In this document: in pieces, positions 52,977 through 60,841 of the stretch
How the letters are laid out: every line of letters begins with the position of its first letter
Position numbering within the stretch: the first letter of the stretch is position 1
NCBI RefSeq assembly: GCF_013267195.1
Contig: NZ_CP053941.1
Location: forward strand, 2,604,001 to 2,668,000
Reading direction: 5' to 3'
DNA length: 64,000 nt
Source of the DNA: Halorubrum salinarum
GTDB lineage: Archaea > Halobacteriota > Halobacteria > Halobacteriales > Haloferacaceae
Notes under the pieces: model-generated
Told to the model about the DNA's origin: nothing
What the model saw: the letters and a program-made list of their open reading frames with translations, nothing else
The model's database searches: none
Program-made: the position numbers and the translations under genes

Positions 52977-53645
52977 TCAGGCCACGTCACGAAGGTCGAT
53001 GAACGACTTCATCATCGCCGACTCGGCCTTCCGGAGGTGTTCGGACGCGGTGCTCGGGGCGGCGTCGATCCGGTCGGCCACGTCCTCGACGGACGCCGCG
53101 CGCGGGGACTCGTAGTAGCCGCACTCGACGGCGGCCGCGAGCGCGTCGAACTGCCGGTCCGTCAGCTCCGGGTCGAAGAGGTGCTGTCGCCAGTCGTACT
53201 CCCCGATCCGGAGGACCTCGCTGTCGATCCGGTCCGGGAGCCCGGCGAGCGCGTCTCGAAGCGGCTCGTGGTCCCCGAGGACGGTCAGCCTCGCGACCCC
53301 GTCCGGACGGAAGTCGATCGGCGGGACGACGACGACGCCGGTCCGTCGGAGCGACCCGAACATGGCCTCGTCGACCGCGTCGCGCCGCTGCGTGAGGAAG
53401 ACGTAGTGGCCCGACTCGTCGATCCGGGTGATCTCGAACTCCCGGATCCGGTCGACGGACCGCAGCGCCTCGGCGTACACGTCGATGTCCCCCTCGACGT
53501 AGAACAGGAACGTGTCGGCCGTCTCGTCGAAGAGGCTGCCGTGGAGGAGCACGTCCCGCTCGACGGCGTCCGACTCGTCGACCAGCCGGTGTATCGGATG
53601 GATGAGGGCCGGCGGGTACCGGAGTTCGAGGCGCAGGTACTTCAC
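52977..53645 (-). CDS. HTH-10 (bacterio-opsin activator type) transcription regulator
   Basis: A 222-residue haloarchaeal regulator. Residues 1-160 are the ligand/sensor half of Bat-like proteins (VKYLRLELRYPPALIHPIHRL), and residues 165-222 are the HTH-10 domain: LTDRQFDALAAAVECGYYESPRAASVEDVADRI then STASEHLRKAESAMM. The GTG at 53645 lies 26 bp from a strong TATA box, which fixes the start; a longer frame from an ATG at 53684 would cross that box. It is divergent from nuoCD and may regulate it. Confidence 0.88.
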   Translation of the reverse strand: MKYLRLELRYPPALIHPIHRLVDESDAVERDVLLHGSLFDETADTFLFYVEGDIDVYAEALRSVDRIREFEITRIDESGHYVFLTQRRDAVDEAMFGSLRRTGVVVVPPIDFRPDGVARLTVLGDHEPLRDALAGLPDRIDSEVLRIGEYDWRQHLFDPELTDRQFDALAAAVECGYYESPRAASVEDVADRIDAAPSTASEHLRKAESAMMKSFIDLRDVA

Positions 53646-53668
53646 GCGGGACACTGCCGACGCCGATC

Positions 53669-53676
53669 TTATAAAT
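53669..53676. promoter_or_regulatory. TATA box shared by HTH-10 gene and nuoCD
   Basis: TTATAAAT is the strongest TATA-like element in the region. On the minus strand it is about 26 bp before the GTG at 53645; on the plus strand it would start an RNA near 53700, some 30 nt before the nuoCD ATG at 53730, where no other TATA is seen. Confidence 0.65.
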
Positions 53677-53729
53677 ACCCGCATGGGGCCGGCAGAAGCC
53701 TCGGGTCGCGCGCCCGCCTCACTTCGGGT

Positions 53730-55379
53730 ATGTCGACTGCGCTGCCGCGCGACGGCGAGGACGGGACGGACGACCCGTTCGGGCCGATCCGCGAGCTGGT
53801 CACGGCGCGAGAGGAGCACCTGAACGCCCCCGCCGCGAGGGTCCGGCCCGACGACGTTCAGGAGGCCCTCTCCGCGCTGCGGTCCGAGGCGGGGTACGAC
53901 CACCTCGCCTGCGTCACGGCACAGGAGTACGAGGGCCGCTACGAGTCGATCTACCACCTGCGGTCGTACGACGACCCCACGCGGGAGCTCAGCGTCGTGG
54001 TCCCCGCCGACGGCGACGAGCCGGTCTCGGAGTCGGCGGCGCCGGTGTTCCGCACGGCGGACTGGCACGAGCGCGAGGCGTACGACCTCGTCGGCGTCGA
54101 GTACGACGACCACCCCGACCTGCGCCGGATCCTCCTGCCGGAGACGTGGCAGGGTCACCCGCTCTCGGCGGACTACGACAGAGACCGGCCGCAGATCGTC
54201 TCGCTCTCCGAGAACGAGCCGATCGAGCCCGGCTCCTCGACGGCGGCCGGGAGCGACACGATGCTCCTCAACATCGGGCCGCATCACCCCGCGACCCACG
54301 GCGTGCTCCACCTCCAGGTGACGCTCGACGGCGAGGACGTGGTCGGCGTGGAGCCGGACATCGGCTACATCCACCGGTGCGAGGAGCAGATGGCCCAGTC
54401 GGGGACGTACCGCCACCAGATCATGCCGTACCCGGACCGCTGGGACTGGGGCGGCGGCGGCCTGCTCAACGAGTGGGCCTACGCGCGCGTCGCCGAGGAC
54501 CTCGCGGACATCGAGGTGCCCGAGTACGCGCAGGTGATCCGCACCATGGCCGCGGAGCTCAGTCGCGTCCTCTCGCACATGCTGGCGATGGGGGCGTACG
54601 CGCTCGACGTGATCGGCGACTTCACGGCGACGTTCATGTACGCCATCCAGGAGCGCGAGCGCGTCCAGGACCTGCTCGAAGATCTGACGGGCCAGCGGCT
54701 GATGTTCAACTACTTCCGGCCCGGCGGCGTCGCGTGGGACCTCCCCGAGCCCCGCGAGGCGTTCCTCCGGGGCGTCCGCGAGTACCTCGACGGGCTCCCG
54801 CGCCGGATCGAGGAGTACCACGACCTCCTGACGCGGAACGAGATCCTCCAGATCCGCACGGTCGACACCGGGACGCTCCCGCCCGAGGTCGCGAAGGAGT
54901 ACGGGACGACCGGGCCGGTCCTCCGGGGCTCGGGCGTCGACTACGACCTGCGCCGCGACGACCCCTACGGCTACTACGACGAGCTCGACTGGGACGTGGT
55001 GACCGAGGACGGCTGCGACAACTACAGCCGCCTGCTCGTCCGGATGCGCGAGGTCGAGGAGTCCGCGAAGATCGTCGAGCAGTGCGTCGACCTGCTCGAC
55101 GGCTGGCCCGAGGGCGAACGCACCGTCCAGGCGAACGTTCCGCGAACGATCCGCCCGGACGACGACGCGGAGGTCTACCGCGCGGTCGAGGCCGCGAAGG
55201 GCGAACTCGGGATCTACATCCGCGCCGACGGGACGGACGAGCCCGCCCGGTTCAAGATCCGCGGCCCGTCGTTCTCGAACCTCCAGGCGCTCCCCGAGAT
55301 GGCCGAGGGCGAGTCGATCCCGGACCTGATCGCGTCGCTGGGGAGCTTAGACACGATCATGGGCGAGGTCGACCGGTGA
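53730..55379 (+). CDS. nuoCD: NADH-quinone oxidoreductase-like fused subunit C/D
   Basis: A 549-residue fusion. Residues 20-165 are NuoC (YDHLACVTAQEYEGRYESIYHLRS; WHEREAYDLVGVEYDDHPDLRRILLP) and 180-549 NuoD/49-kDa subunit, with IGPHHPATHGVLHLQV, EPDIGYIHRCEEQMAQ, YPDRWDWGGG, GQRLMFNYFRPGGVAWD and RFKIRGPSFSNLQALPEM. These form the quinone-site module of complex I. The other nuo genes are absent here, so this is either a paralogue or a displaced gene. Divergent from an HTH-10 regulator. Confidence 0.9.
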   Translation: MSTALPRDGEDGTDDPFGPIRELVTAREEHLNAPAARVRPDDVQEALSALRSEAGYDHLACVTAQEYEGRYESIYHLRSYDDPTRELSVVVPADGDEPVSESAAPVFRTADWHEREAYDLVGVEYDDHPDLRRILLPETWQGHPLSADYDRDRPQIVSLSENEPIEPGSSTAAGSDTMLLNIGPHHPATHGVLHLQVTLDGEDVVGVEPDIGYIHRCEEQMAQSGTYRHQIMPYPDRWDWGGGGLLNEWAYARVAEDLADIEVPEYAQVIRTMAAELSRVLSHMLAMGAYALDVIGDFTATFMYAIQERERVQDLLEDLTGQRLMFNYFRPGGVAWDLPEPREAFLRGVREYLDGLPRRIEEYHDLLTRNEILQIRTVDTGTLPPEVAKEYGTTGPVLRGSGVDYDLRRDDPYGYYDELDWDVVTEDGCDNYSRLLVRMREVEESAKIVEQCVDLLDGWPEGERTVQANVPRTIRPDDDAEVYRAVEAAKGELGIYIRADGTDEPARFKIRGPSFSNLQALPEMAEGESIPDLIASLGSLDTIMGEVDR

Positions 55380-55543
55380 GGCCGTCCGAGCGACGAGCCG
55401 GCGGCTCGGCGGTGTAGAGCGACCGCCGCTACGGCGCGGACGTTGAAAGGCGACCGCCTCGCGCGAACGCGAGACGACCGGATGTGTCGCACGCCGGCGG
55501 CCGGTCGAGTACCCCTCGGCCGGCCGGGTATATAACCCCTCGT
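55380..55543. other. Gap with an isolated TATA-like box
   Basis: This 164-bp gap lies between the converging nuoCD and TIM-barrel-like genes, so no promoter is needed. Yet GGTATATAACC stands at 55527-55537, flanked by GC-rich DNA. No gene follows it on either strand; an antisense or small RNA is possible. Confidence 0.3.
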
Positions 55544-56404
55544 TTACTCGGGGCGGTGGACCTCGCCGTCCCGCGAGTCGGCGTCCTTCCGGCGGAGCGC
55601 GGCGGCCGCGTTGTTCGCGTCGTAGCCGAAGAACACGTCCTTCGCGTACGTCTCGGCCACCTCGGCGGCGTGGATCAGGTCGTCGACGTCGACCTCGACC
55701 GCGTACAGCTCCAGCGAGAACGGCGTCTCCGGCGGCGCGCCGTGGAGGTCGTAGTCGCCCCCGAGCCGCGAGCCGAACCCCCGGGCGATGGTCTCCAGCC
55801 AGTAGGTCGTCGCGTACTCGGTGTCGTACAGCGGGACGACGAACTCGTCGACGTGGTCGGCGAGCCGGTCGAGGTCCAGGCCGGCGCGCTCGTAGAGGTG
55901 GTCGGGATAGGGGTCGGGGTACAGCGTGAGCAGGAGCCGCCCGGGGACGAGGTCGGCCGCCTCGGCGACGAACTCGGTGATCACGTCGGCGCGCCAGTCG
56001 GCGAAGTCGTCGCGGTCGCTCTCGGCGAACAGGCGCTCGCAGCGGTCGCAGTGACAGAAGCCCTCGCGGGGGAACCCAACGTCGTCGAGGCGTACGTCCC
56101 CGTTCGCGTCCGCGCAGTCCGCGATTATCTCGAACAGCCCCTCGCGGTACTCTGGGTGCGTCGGGCAGATGTACGCCCAGTCGAAGTACTCGCGGTCGCG
56201 GGTCGCCGGCTCGCCGCGCTCGTCGACCGGAACGAGTTCCTCGTTCTCGCTCGCGGCGGCGTTGTCGCCGAAACACGACACCATGTTCACGGCGTTCGGC
56301 AGCGGCTCGGCCGCCCGGCCCGTGACGTCTTTCACCTCGTAGAACCCGAGGTCGAACGGCTCCATCTCGACCTCGTCGGCGTTGCGCGTGACGACCCCGT
56401 ACAT
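55544..56404 (-). CDS. TIM-barrel glycoside-hydrolase-like protein, function unknown
   Basis: A 286-residue soluble protein. The middle contains DVRLDDVGFPREGFCHCDRC (near residues 105-124), a pattern seen at the active-site strand of hypothetical glycosyl-hydrolase-like TIM barrels where an Asp and a Cys pair follow a D-G/V-x-R-L-D strand. The GRLLLTLYPDP and VDEFVVPLYDTEYA strands fit further barrel strands. No named family recognised. The ATG at 56404 has a TATA-like TTTTTACC 26 bp ahead. It lies beside the IS element and has no operon partner. Confidence 0.7.
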   Translation of the reverse strand: MYGVVTRNADEVEMEPFDLGFYEVKDVTGRAAEPLPNAVNMVSCFGDNAAASENEELVPVDERGEPATRDREYFDWAYICPTHPEYREGLFEIIADCADANGDVRLDDVGFPREGFCHCDRCERLFAESDRDDFADWRADVITEFVAEAADLVPGRLLLTLYPDPYPDHLYERAGLDLDRLADHVDEFVVPLYDTEYATTYWLETIARGFGSRLGGDYDLHGAPPETPFSLELYAVEVDVDDLIHAAEVAETYAKDVFFGYDANNAAAALRRKDADSRDGEVHRPE

Positions 56405-56552
56405 GGCCTCGGCTACGTGGCTGGTCGGTAAAAACGGACGGTCTCGCGGCGATCGATCGCGATGCGACTCAGCGGTTCGTGCGGTCCGGTACGCGAGACG
56501 GCCCGAGGAGGGCGCGAGTCCGGCCGCGTTACAGAAATTCGAGGAGAAAGCC

Positions 56553-56568
56553 CACGACTTCAGTGGTG
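56553..56568 (+). repeat. Left-end subterminal hairpin of the IS element
   Basis: CACGACT (56553-56559) and AGTGGTG (56562-56568) pair with one G-G mismatch around a TC loop. TnpA of this family recognises such hairpins to cut the element. Confidence 0.65.
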
Positions 56569-56667
56569 AGTTGAATCCGACTACACATGACACAATCCAT
56601 CCGCGATAGCCGACCGAGCGTTGATATAAGAACAAGACCTAATATAGAGTGATATTTATCTAATCGT

Positions 56668-57057
56668 ATGCCACGAGGGTACAGTCGAGAGCGAACATTG
56701 GTACGCAACCTCCACTACCACTTCGTGTGGTGTTCGAAGTACCGCAAGCCGGTGCTGACGGATGAGGTTGCCAACCGTCTTGACCAACTCATCGGCGAGA
56801 AAGCCGACGAGCTCGATCTCGACATCCTCCAACTGGCAATCCAACCCGACCACGTACACCTGTTCATCACGGGGAGTCCGAAACTCGCACCGAACAAAAT
56901 CATTCAGCAGGTCAAGGGCTACACCTCACGGAACCTCCGCGAGGAGTTCGACTTCGGCCTCCCCTCGCTGTGGACGCGCTCGTACTTCGTCTCCAGCGCG
57001 GGCGAGGTGTCCAGCCAGGCCATCGAGGAGTACATCGAATCACAGACCGGACGATGA
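56668..57057 (+). CDS. tnpA: IS200/IS605 transposase TnpA (Y1 HUH)
   Basis: A 129-residue Y1-type transposase. The HUH metal motif is in QPDHVHLFITG and the catalytic Tyr in LWTRSYFVSSAGEVS, with the closing EEYIESQ helix. The N-terminal YHFVWCSKYRKPVL is conserved. Length (about 130) is normal, so it should be active. An AT-rich stretch (56600-56667) with TATATTT-like runs precedes the ATG. Its TGA overlaps the tnpB ATG. Confidence 0.93.
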   Translation: MPRGYSRERTLVRNLHYHFVWCSKYRKPVLTDEVANRLDQLIGEKADELDLDILQLAIQPDHVHLFITGSPKLAPNKIIQQVKGYTSRNLREEFDFGLPSLWTRSYFVSSAGEVSSQAIEEYIESQTGR

Positions 57058-58232
57058 CGATGCGTCGAGAAGTCACCACTACGGTACGGGTCAAACTCCA
57101 CTCGCTCACCGAGCGGAAAGCCCGCCTCGTCGAACGCGAGTACACCGCGTTTCAAGACGCCGTTCACGGTGACGACGACGCGAACCTCTACTCCGCCACC
57201 AAGCAACAGGCGGGCAAAGTCCGGTCGAACAAGAACCCGCGAGCGGACACCGACCAACCCGTCGTCCTTCGTAACGACTGTATCACCATCGAACACGACG
57301 AAGACACTGTTCTCTCGTCGTGGTGGTTCAAACTCCCAGTCTACAACCCCGAGAAGGAACACGGGGATAGCGTCTGGGTGCCCGTTCGCGTCCCCGAAAA
57401 AGACACGCACCTGTTCACCGACGAGTGTATCCGCGATTCGGAACTCGTCCAGCGAGACGGCGAGTGGTACGTCCACCTCGTCTGTAAACGGTCTGTGGCC
57501 GTCGCAGACGCCTACGACGACGTACTCGCCGTCGATATGGGTGCGAAATGGATAGCCGTCAGCACGTTGCTCTCTGACCGTGACACCACGTTCCACGGCG
57601 CAGAAGTCCGTCGCGTCCGCGAACACTACAAGCAACTCCGCAAATCCATCGGAAAGAGGAAGGTGCGCTCCGGAGCGAAGGTCATGGAGCGCCTCGGTGA
57701 CAAGGAATCCAGAACGGTCGAACACGAGTTGTATCAGGTGGCGAACGAACTGATCGCTCGCGCTCAGGAGCGCAACGCCGTCATCGTGTTCGGTGATATG
57801 ACTGGGTTGCGAGTCGACAATGATGAGGGGCGGTACGTGAACGATAAGACCCACAAGATGCCGTACGCGAAAATGGCGAATATTCTCACATACAAAGCCC
57901 ACCTCGATGGACGCGAGTGTATCTCAGTAAAGGAGCACAATACGTCCGTGACGTGCTGGCGGTGTGGATCGAAGAACACGAGTCGTGAGGTACAGGGGCG
58001 TCTGGAGTGTCACGACTGTGGGTTGGATGACAACGCGGATAAAAACGGGGCGTCGAATATTGGGCAACGAGCCGTCGGTAAGGACATCACGAGCCCGCTA
58101 TCGACGGCGGGGGCTGTCGTGGCTCAGCCCGAAACGCAGGTCGTACTCGAAGGAACCAGCGGTGAGATGGAACCTGCGAACTCTCCCGAAGACGTGGGGC
58201 TAACCCTCAGTGAGGGAAGCCCACGACTTTAG
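57054..58232 (+). CDS. tnpB: TnpB RNA-guided nuclease-type protein of the IS element
   Basis: A 392-residue TnpB. The first RuvC Asp is D161 in LAVDMGAKWIAVS. The second block reads IVFGDMTGLR, with Gly247 where many TnpB proteins carry the catalytic Glu (E-D). The zinc ribbon is C301/C304 and C319/C322, and the third Asp is D329 in DNADKNGASNI. TnpB uses a 3'-derived RNA as guide; the stop codon lies inside the right-end hairpin. Starts at 57054 (ATGA overlap with tnpA) or 57060. Confidence 0.9.
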   Translation: MTMRREVTTTVRVKLHSLTERKARLVEREYTAFQDAVHGDDDANLYSATKQQAGKVRSNKNPRADTDQPVVLRNDCITIEHDEDTVLSSWWFKLPVYNPEKEHGDSVWVPVRVPEKDTHLFTDECIRDSELVQRDGEWYVHLVCKRSVAVADAYDDVLAVDMGAKWIAVSTLLSDRDTTFHGAEVRRVREHYKQLRKSIGKRKVRSGAKVMERLGDKESRTVEHELYQVANELIARAQERNAVIVFGDMTGLRVDNDEGRYVNDKTHKMPYAKMANILTYKAHLDGRECISVKEHNTSVTCWRCGSKNTSREVQGRLECHDCGLDDNADKNGASNIGQRAVGKDITSPLSTAGAVVAQPETQVVLEGTSGEMEPANSPEDVGLTLSEGSPRL

Positions 58233-58237
58233 TCGTG
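58193..58237 (+). ncRNA. Candidate omega/reRNA scaffold at the tnpB 3' end
   Basis: CGTGGGGCT (58193-58201) pairs with AGCCCACG (58218-58225) with one bulge, enclosing an inner CCCTC-N3-GAGGG stem. The outer arm overlaps the right-end hairpin (58222-58237), so the two folds exclude each other or form a pseudoknot. TnpB guide RNAs end at the element's right end, where the guide would be the flanking DNA after about 58240. Confidence 0.5.
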
Positions 58238-58244
58238 AGAGAAG

Positions 58245-58340
58245 TCACTCGACTTCGACCGGCTGCTTGTCGCCGGCGAAGAGGAAGTACGCGAGCGCGA
58301 CGAGCGACAGCACGAGGACGAGCTTGGCTTTCTTGCTCAT
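58245..58340 (-). CDS. 31-residue single-TM membrane protein
   Basis: A short gene: MSKKAKLVLVLSLVALAYFLF, then GDKQPVEVE and TGA. It has one membrane helix with a basic N-terminus and acidic C-terminus. A TATA-like run (minus-strand GTTTTAG, 58365-58371) lies about 26 bp before the ATG. Similar short MSK..GD..PVEVE proteins are common in haloarchaea. The stop lies just outside the right-end hairpin of the IS element, so the insertion may have trimmed the C-terminus. Confidence 0.65.
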   Translation of the reverse strand: MSKKAKLVLVLSLVALAYFLFAGDKQPVEVE

Positions 58341-58404
58341 GTCCCACGGTTCGTGCGGCGGGCGCTAAAACTTACCGGAGGGCGCGCGTGAGGGACGGCC
58401 GCAC

Positions 58405-58421
58405 GCCGACCCCCGGTCGGC
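58405..58421 (-). terminator. Hairpin just after pyrI
   Basis: A perfect 7-bp stem with a 3-nt loop (GCCGACC-CCC-GGTCGGC) begins 4 bp beyond the pyrI stop. There is no U-run after it, so it may protect the 3' end rather than terminate. Confidence 0.35.
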
Positions 58422-58424
58422 GTC

Positions 58425-58883
58425 TCAGACGTCGATGTGCTCGGCGATGTCGGACCGCAGGATCGTCGCGCAGTAGTCGCAGCGCACGCCGTCGGCGACC
58501 ACGTCGAAGCGCGTCTCGACCGGCTCGCCGGCGTTCGTGATACAGTTGCGGTTCGGACAGGAGAGCACCCCGGTCACGCCGTCGGGTCGGGTGACGCGGT
58601 TCTTCTCGACCACCTCGAAGTCGCGGACGATGTTGATCGTCGCCTCCGGCGCGATGAGCGAGAGCACGTCGACCTCGGACTGCGACAGCTCCCGGTCTTC
58701 GACCTTCACGATGTCCTTGCGGCCGAGCCGGTCCGAGGGGACGTTCATCCCGACGGAGACGCCGAACCCCTCGGCGCCGTCGATGCCGAGGATGGCGAGG
58801 ACGTTCAGCGCCTGCCCGGCCTCGACGTGGTCGATGACGGTGCCGTCGCGGATCTTCGAGACGCGGAGCTCGTGGTCGCTCAT
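58425..58883 (-). CDS. pyrI: Aspartate carbamoyltransferase regulatory chain
   Basis: A 152-residue PyrI. The N-terminal allosteric domain binds nucleotides ([26 protein letters not shown]); the C-terminal zinc domain has C109, C114, C135 and C138, spaced as in the E. coli chain. It tunes PyrB to pyrimidine levels. Its ATG overlaps the pyrB TGA (ATGA), so the two are made together. Confidence 0.95.
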   Translation of the reverse strand: MSDHELRVSKIRDGTVIDHVEAGQALNVLAILGIDGAEGFGVSVGMNVPSDRLGRKDIVKVEDRELSQSEVDVLSLIAPEATINIVRDFEVVEKNRVTRPDGVTGVLSCPNRNCITNAGEPVETRFDVVADGVRCDYCATILRSDIAEHIDV

Positions 58884-59827
58884 CGGTCCACCTCCAGTCC
58901 CTCGTCGCCGTCGTGGTTCGCGTTCTCTAAGAGGGTGTCCAACAGCGCCATCCGCACGGGAATGCCGTTGTGCGCCTGCTCGAAGTAGCGCGCGTGCTCG
59001 GTCTCGTCGACGTCGGGCGCGATCTCGTCGACGCGCGGGAGCGGGTGCATTACGGTGAGGTCGTCGGGGGCGGCGTCGAGCGTCTCGGCGTCGATCTGAT
59101 ACTCGCCGGCGACGCGGTGGTACTCGTTCTCGTCGGGGAACCGCTCCTTCTGGATCCGGGTGACGTACAGCACGTCCAGCTCGTCGAGGACGGGCGCTAA
59201 GTCCTCGTGCTCGCGGATCTGCGCGCCCGTCTCGTGGAGGTCGAACCGTACCGACCGCGGGAGCCGCAGCGACTCGGGGCTGATGAAGTGCTGGTTGGCG
59301 TCGAACTCGGTGAGCGCGGCCGCCAGCGAGTGGACCGTCCGCCCGTACTTCAGGTCGCCCATGATCCCGATGGTGAGGTCGTCGAGCCCGTGGTCCTCGC
59401 GGATCGTGTGGAGGTCGAGGAGGGTCTGCGAGGGGTGTTGGCCCGCGCCGTCGCCGGCGTTGACTACGGGCACGTCGACGCGCTCGCCGGCCAGCGTCGC
59501 GGCGCCCTCGCTGGGGTGGCGCAGGACGAGGGCGTCCGCGTACCCCTCGATGACGCGGACGGTGTCGGACAGCGACTCGCCCTTCGAGACGGACGAGGAG
59601 TCGACGTCGCCCATGTCGATGGTGTTCATCCCGAGGCGCTTCGCCGCGCTGTCGAAGCTCATCCGCGTCCGCGTGCTGGGCTCGAAGAAACAGAGCGCGA
59701 GCACGCGGCCGGCGTGCCGGTCCGCGTAGGCGGCGGGGTCGTCGGCGACCGCTCGGGCCCGGTCGAGCACGGCCTCGATGTCATCCCGCGAGAGCTGGGT
59801 CGCGGTGATGAGGTGGTCCTGTCGCAT
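58880..59827 (-). CDS. pyrB: Aspartate carbamoyltransferase catalytic chain
   Basis: A 315-residue PyrB, which makes carbamoyl-aspartate in pyrimidine synthesis. The carbamoyl-phosphate loop is [10 protein letters not shown] near residue 52; the [12 protein letters not shown] loop carries the Lys from the neighbouring subunit; HPSEGA, the aspartate-binding [11 protein letters not shown] and the HPLPRVDEI motif are present. Operon order pyrB-pyrI is usual in archaea. A TATA-like run lies near 59853, 26 bp ahead. Confidence 0.96.
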   Translation of the reverse strand: MRQDHLITATQLSRDDIEAVLDRARAVADDPAAYADRHAGRVLALCFFEPSTRTRMSFDSAAKRLGMNTIDMGDVDSSSVSKGESLSDTVRVIEGYADALVLRHPSEGAATLAGERVDVPVVNAGDGAGQHPSQTLLDLHTIREDHGLDDLTIGIMGDLKYGRTVHSLAAALTEFDANQHFISPESLRLPRSVRFDLHETGAQIREHEDLAPVLDELDVLYVTRIQKERFPDENEYHRVAGEYQIDAETLDAAPDDLTVMHPLPRVDEIAPDVDETEHARYFEQAHNGIPVRMALLDTLLENANHDGDEGLEVDR

Positions 59828-60016
59828 CGTCTGAGATGGGACTCGGCAGTATCTTGAATCCCTCGGCTCCGGCCGCAGCGCGGGTATTCACGGACGTGGG
59901 CACCGACGAGTCGACCGTTTCGATATCCGTAACGCCGCCCCGGTCGCACGGGCCGGCGAGCGGATCGAGCGCCGACCGCCGCCGATCATAAGCCCCCGCG
60001 GCCCGAACCGATCCGT

Positions 60017-60337
60017 ATGTCCGAGAACGACCCGGCCGACCTGCTGCCGAACGACCGCGTGAAGCAGAGCGCCCTCGACGGCGACGTGACGCAGCTCCAC
60101 CGCGGGAACCGCTACGGCGACGAGGGCGACACCTTCGAGGTCGACGGCGTCGCGTTCGAACTGACTGAGGTCACCGAGCGCACGCTCGGCGACATGACCG
60201 ACGAAGACGCGAAGCGCGAGGGGTCGCCCTCGCTTGAGGCGTACAAAGAGCGGATGGTCCGCGCGCACGGCGGCAATTTCGAGTGGGACGACGACGCGGA
60301 CGTGGTGCGACACCGTTTCCAGCGGGTCGACGAGTAG
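60017..60337 (+). CDS. ASCH-domain protein
   Basis: A 106-residue protein with an ASCH (PUA-related) beta-barrel: LLPNDRVKQSALDGDVTQLHRGNRYGDEGDTFEVDGVAFELTEV is split over its first half, with the conserved G-D-x-F and TLGDMTDEDAKREG blocks. ASCH domains bind RNA or modified bases. GATCATAAG, 22-30 bp ahead of the ATG, is a TATA-like box. Function in haloarchaea unknown. Confidence 0.8.
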   Translation: MSENDPADLLPNDRVKQSALDGDVTQLHRGNRYGDEGDTFEVDGVAFELTEVTERTLGDMTDEDAKREGSPSLEAYKERMVRAHGGNFEWDDDADVVRHRFQRVDE

Positions 60338-60364
60338 CGACGCGACCGGCGCCGACGAACGGGC

Positions 60365-60706
60365 TCAGTCGTCGTCCGCGGCCGCGCCGTCGCCCTCCCC
60401 CGCGGCGGTCGCCGCGTCGTCCTCGATGCTCGGCGGGTACTTCCCGCGGTCGAGCTTCAGGTCCGACTGCGGGCGGGCCATACAGGTGAGCGCGTACTCC
60501 TCGGCCTCCTCGTCGGTGAGGCCGCGGGCCGCGGGCTGGGTCACCTCGCCCTCGACGATCTCCGCCGAGCAGGCGAGACACATCCCGACGCGGCAGGAGT
60601 ACTCCTGAGCGATCCCCTCGTCGAAGCAGGCGCTGAGGATCGTCTCCGTGTCGGCCACCTCGATCGTCTCGCCGGTGCCGACGAACTCGACGGTGTACTC
60701 GGTCAT
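60365..60706 (-). CDS. 2Fe-2S plant-type ferredoxin
   Basis: A 113-residue ferredoxin. The cluster Cys are C38, C43, C46 and C75 (EYSCRVGMCLAC then LTCMARP). The 40-residue C-terminal tail is acidic. It is shorter than the main halobacterial ferredoxin, which carries an extra inserted domain, so it is a different electron carrier. Its redox partner is not evident from the neighbours. Confidence 0.93.
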   Translation of the reverse strand: MTEYTVEFVGTGETIEVADTETILSACFDEGIAQEYSCRVGMCLACSAEIVEGEVTQPAARGLTDEEAEEYALTCMARPQSDLKLDRGKYPPSIEDDAATAAGEGDGAAADDD

Positions 60707-60841
60707 GGCGCCGAGTACCCGCCGCCCCGTCAAAAAGGGTTCCCTCTATCTCGTCGCCGTCGCGGGGACGGAAGGACCGGCCGGCGACGCTCCGACGCGA
60801 CCATCGCAACGACTAATCCCCCGCCGGACGCTTCCCGAGGT

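Larger units (their letters stand above)
56550..58240 (+). mobile_element. IS200/IS605-family insertion sequence (tnpA + tnpB)
   Basis: A complete-looking element: a left-end hairpin at 56553-56568 (CACGACT-TC-AGTGGTG, one mismatch), tnpA, tnpB, and a right-end hairpin at 58222-58237 (CACGACT-TT-AGTCGTG, perfect). Both are preceded by the same AAGCCCACGACTT-like run. Terminal inverted repeats are lacking, as expected for single-strand 'peel and paste' transposition by a Y1 HUH enzyme. The exact ends and the target site are uncertain by a few bases. Confidence 0.82.
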
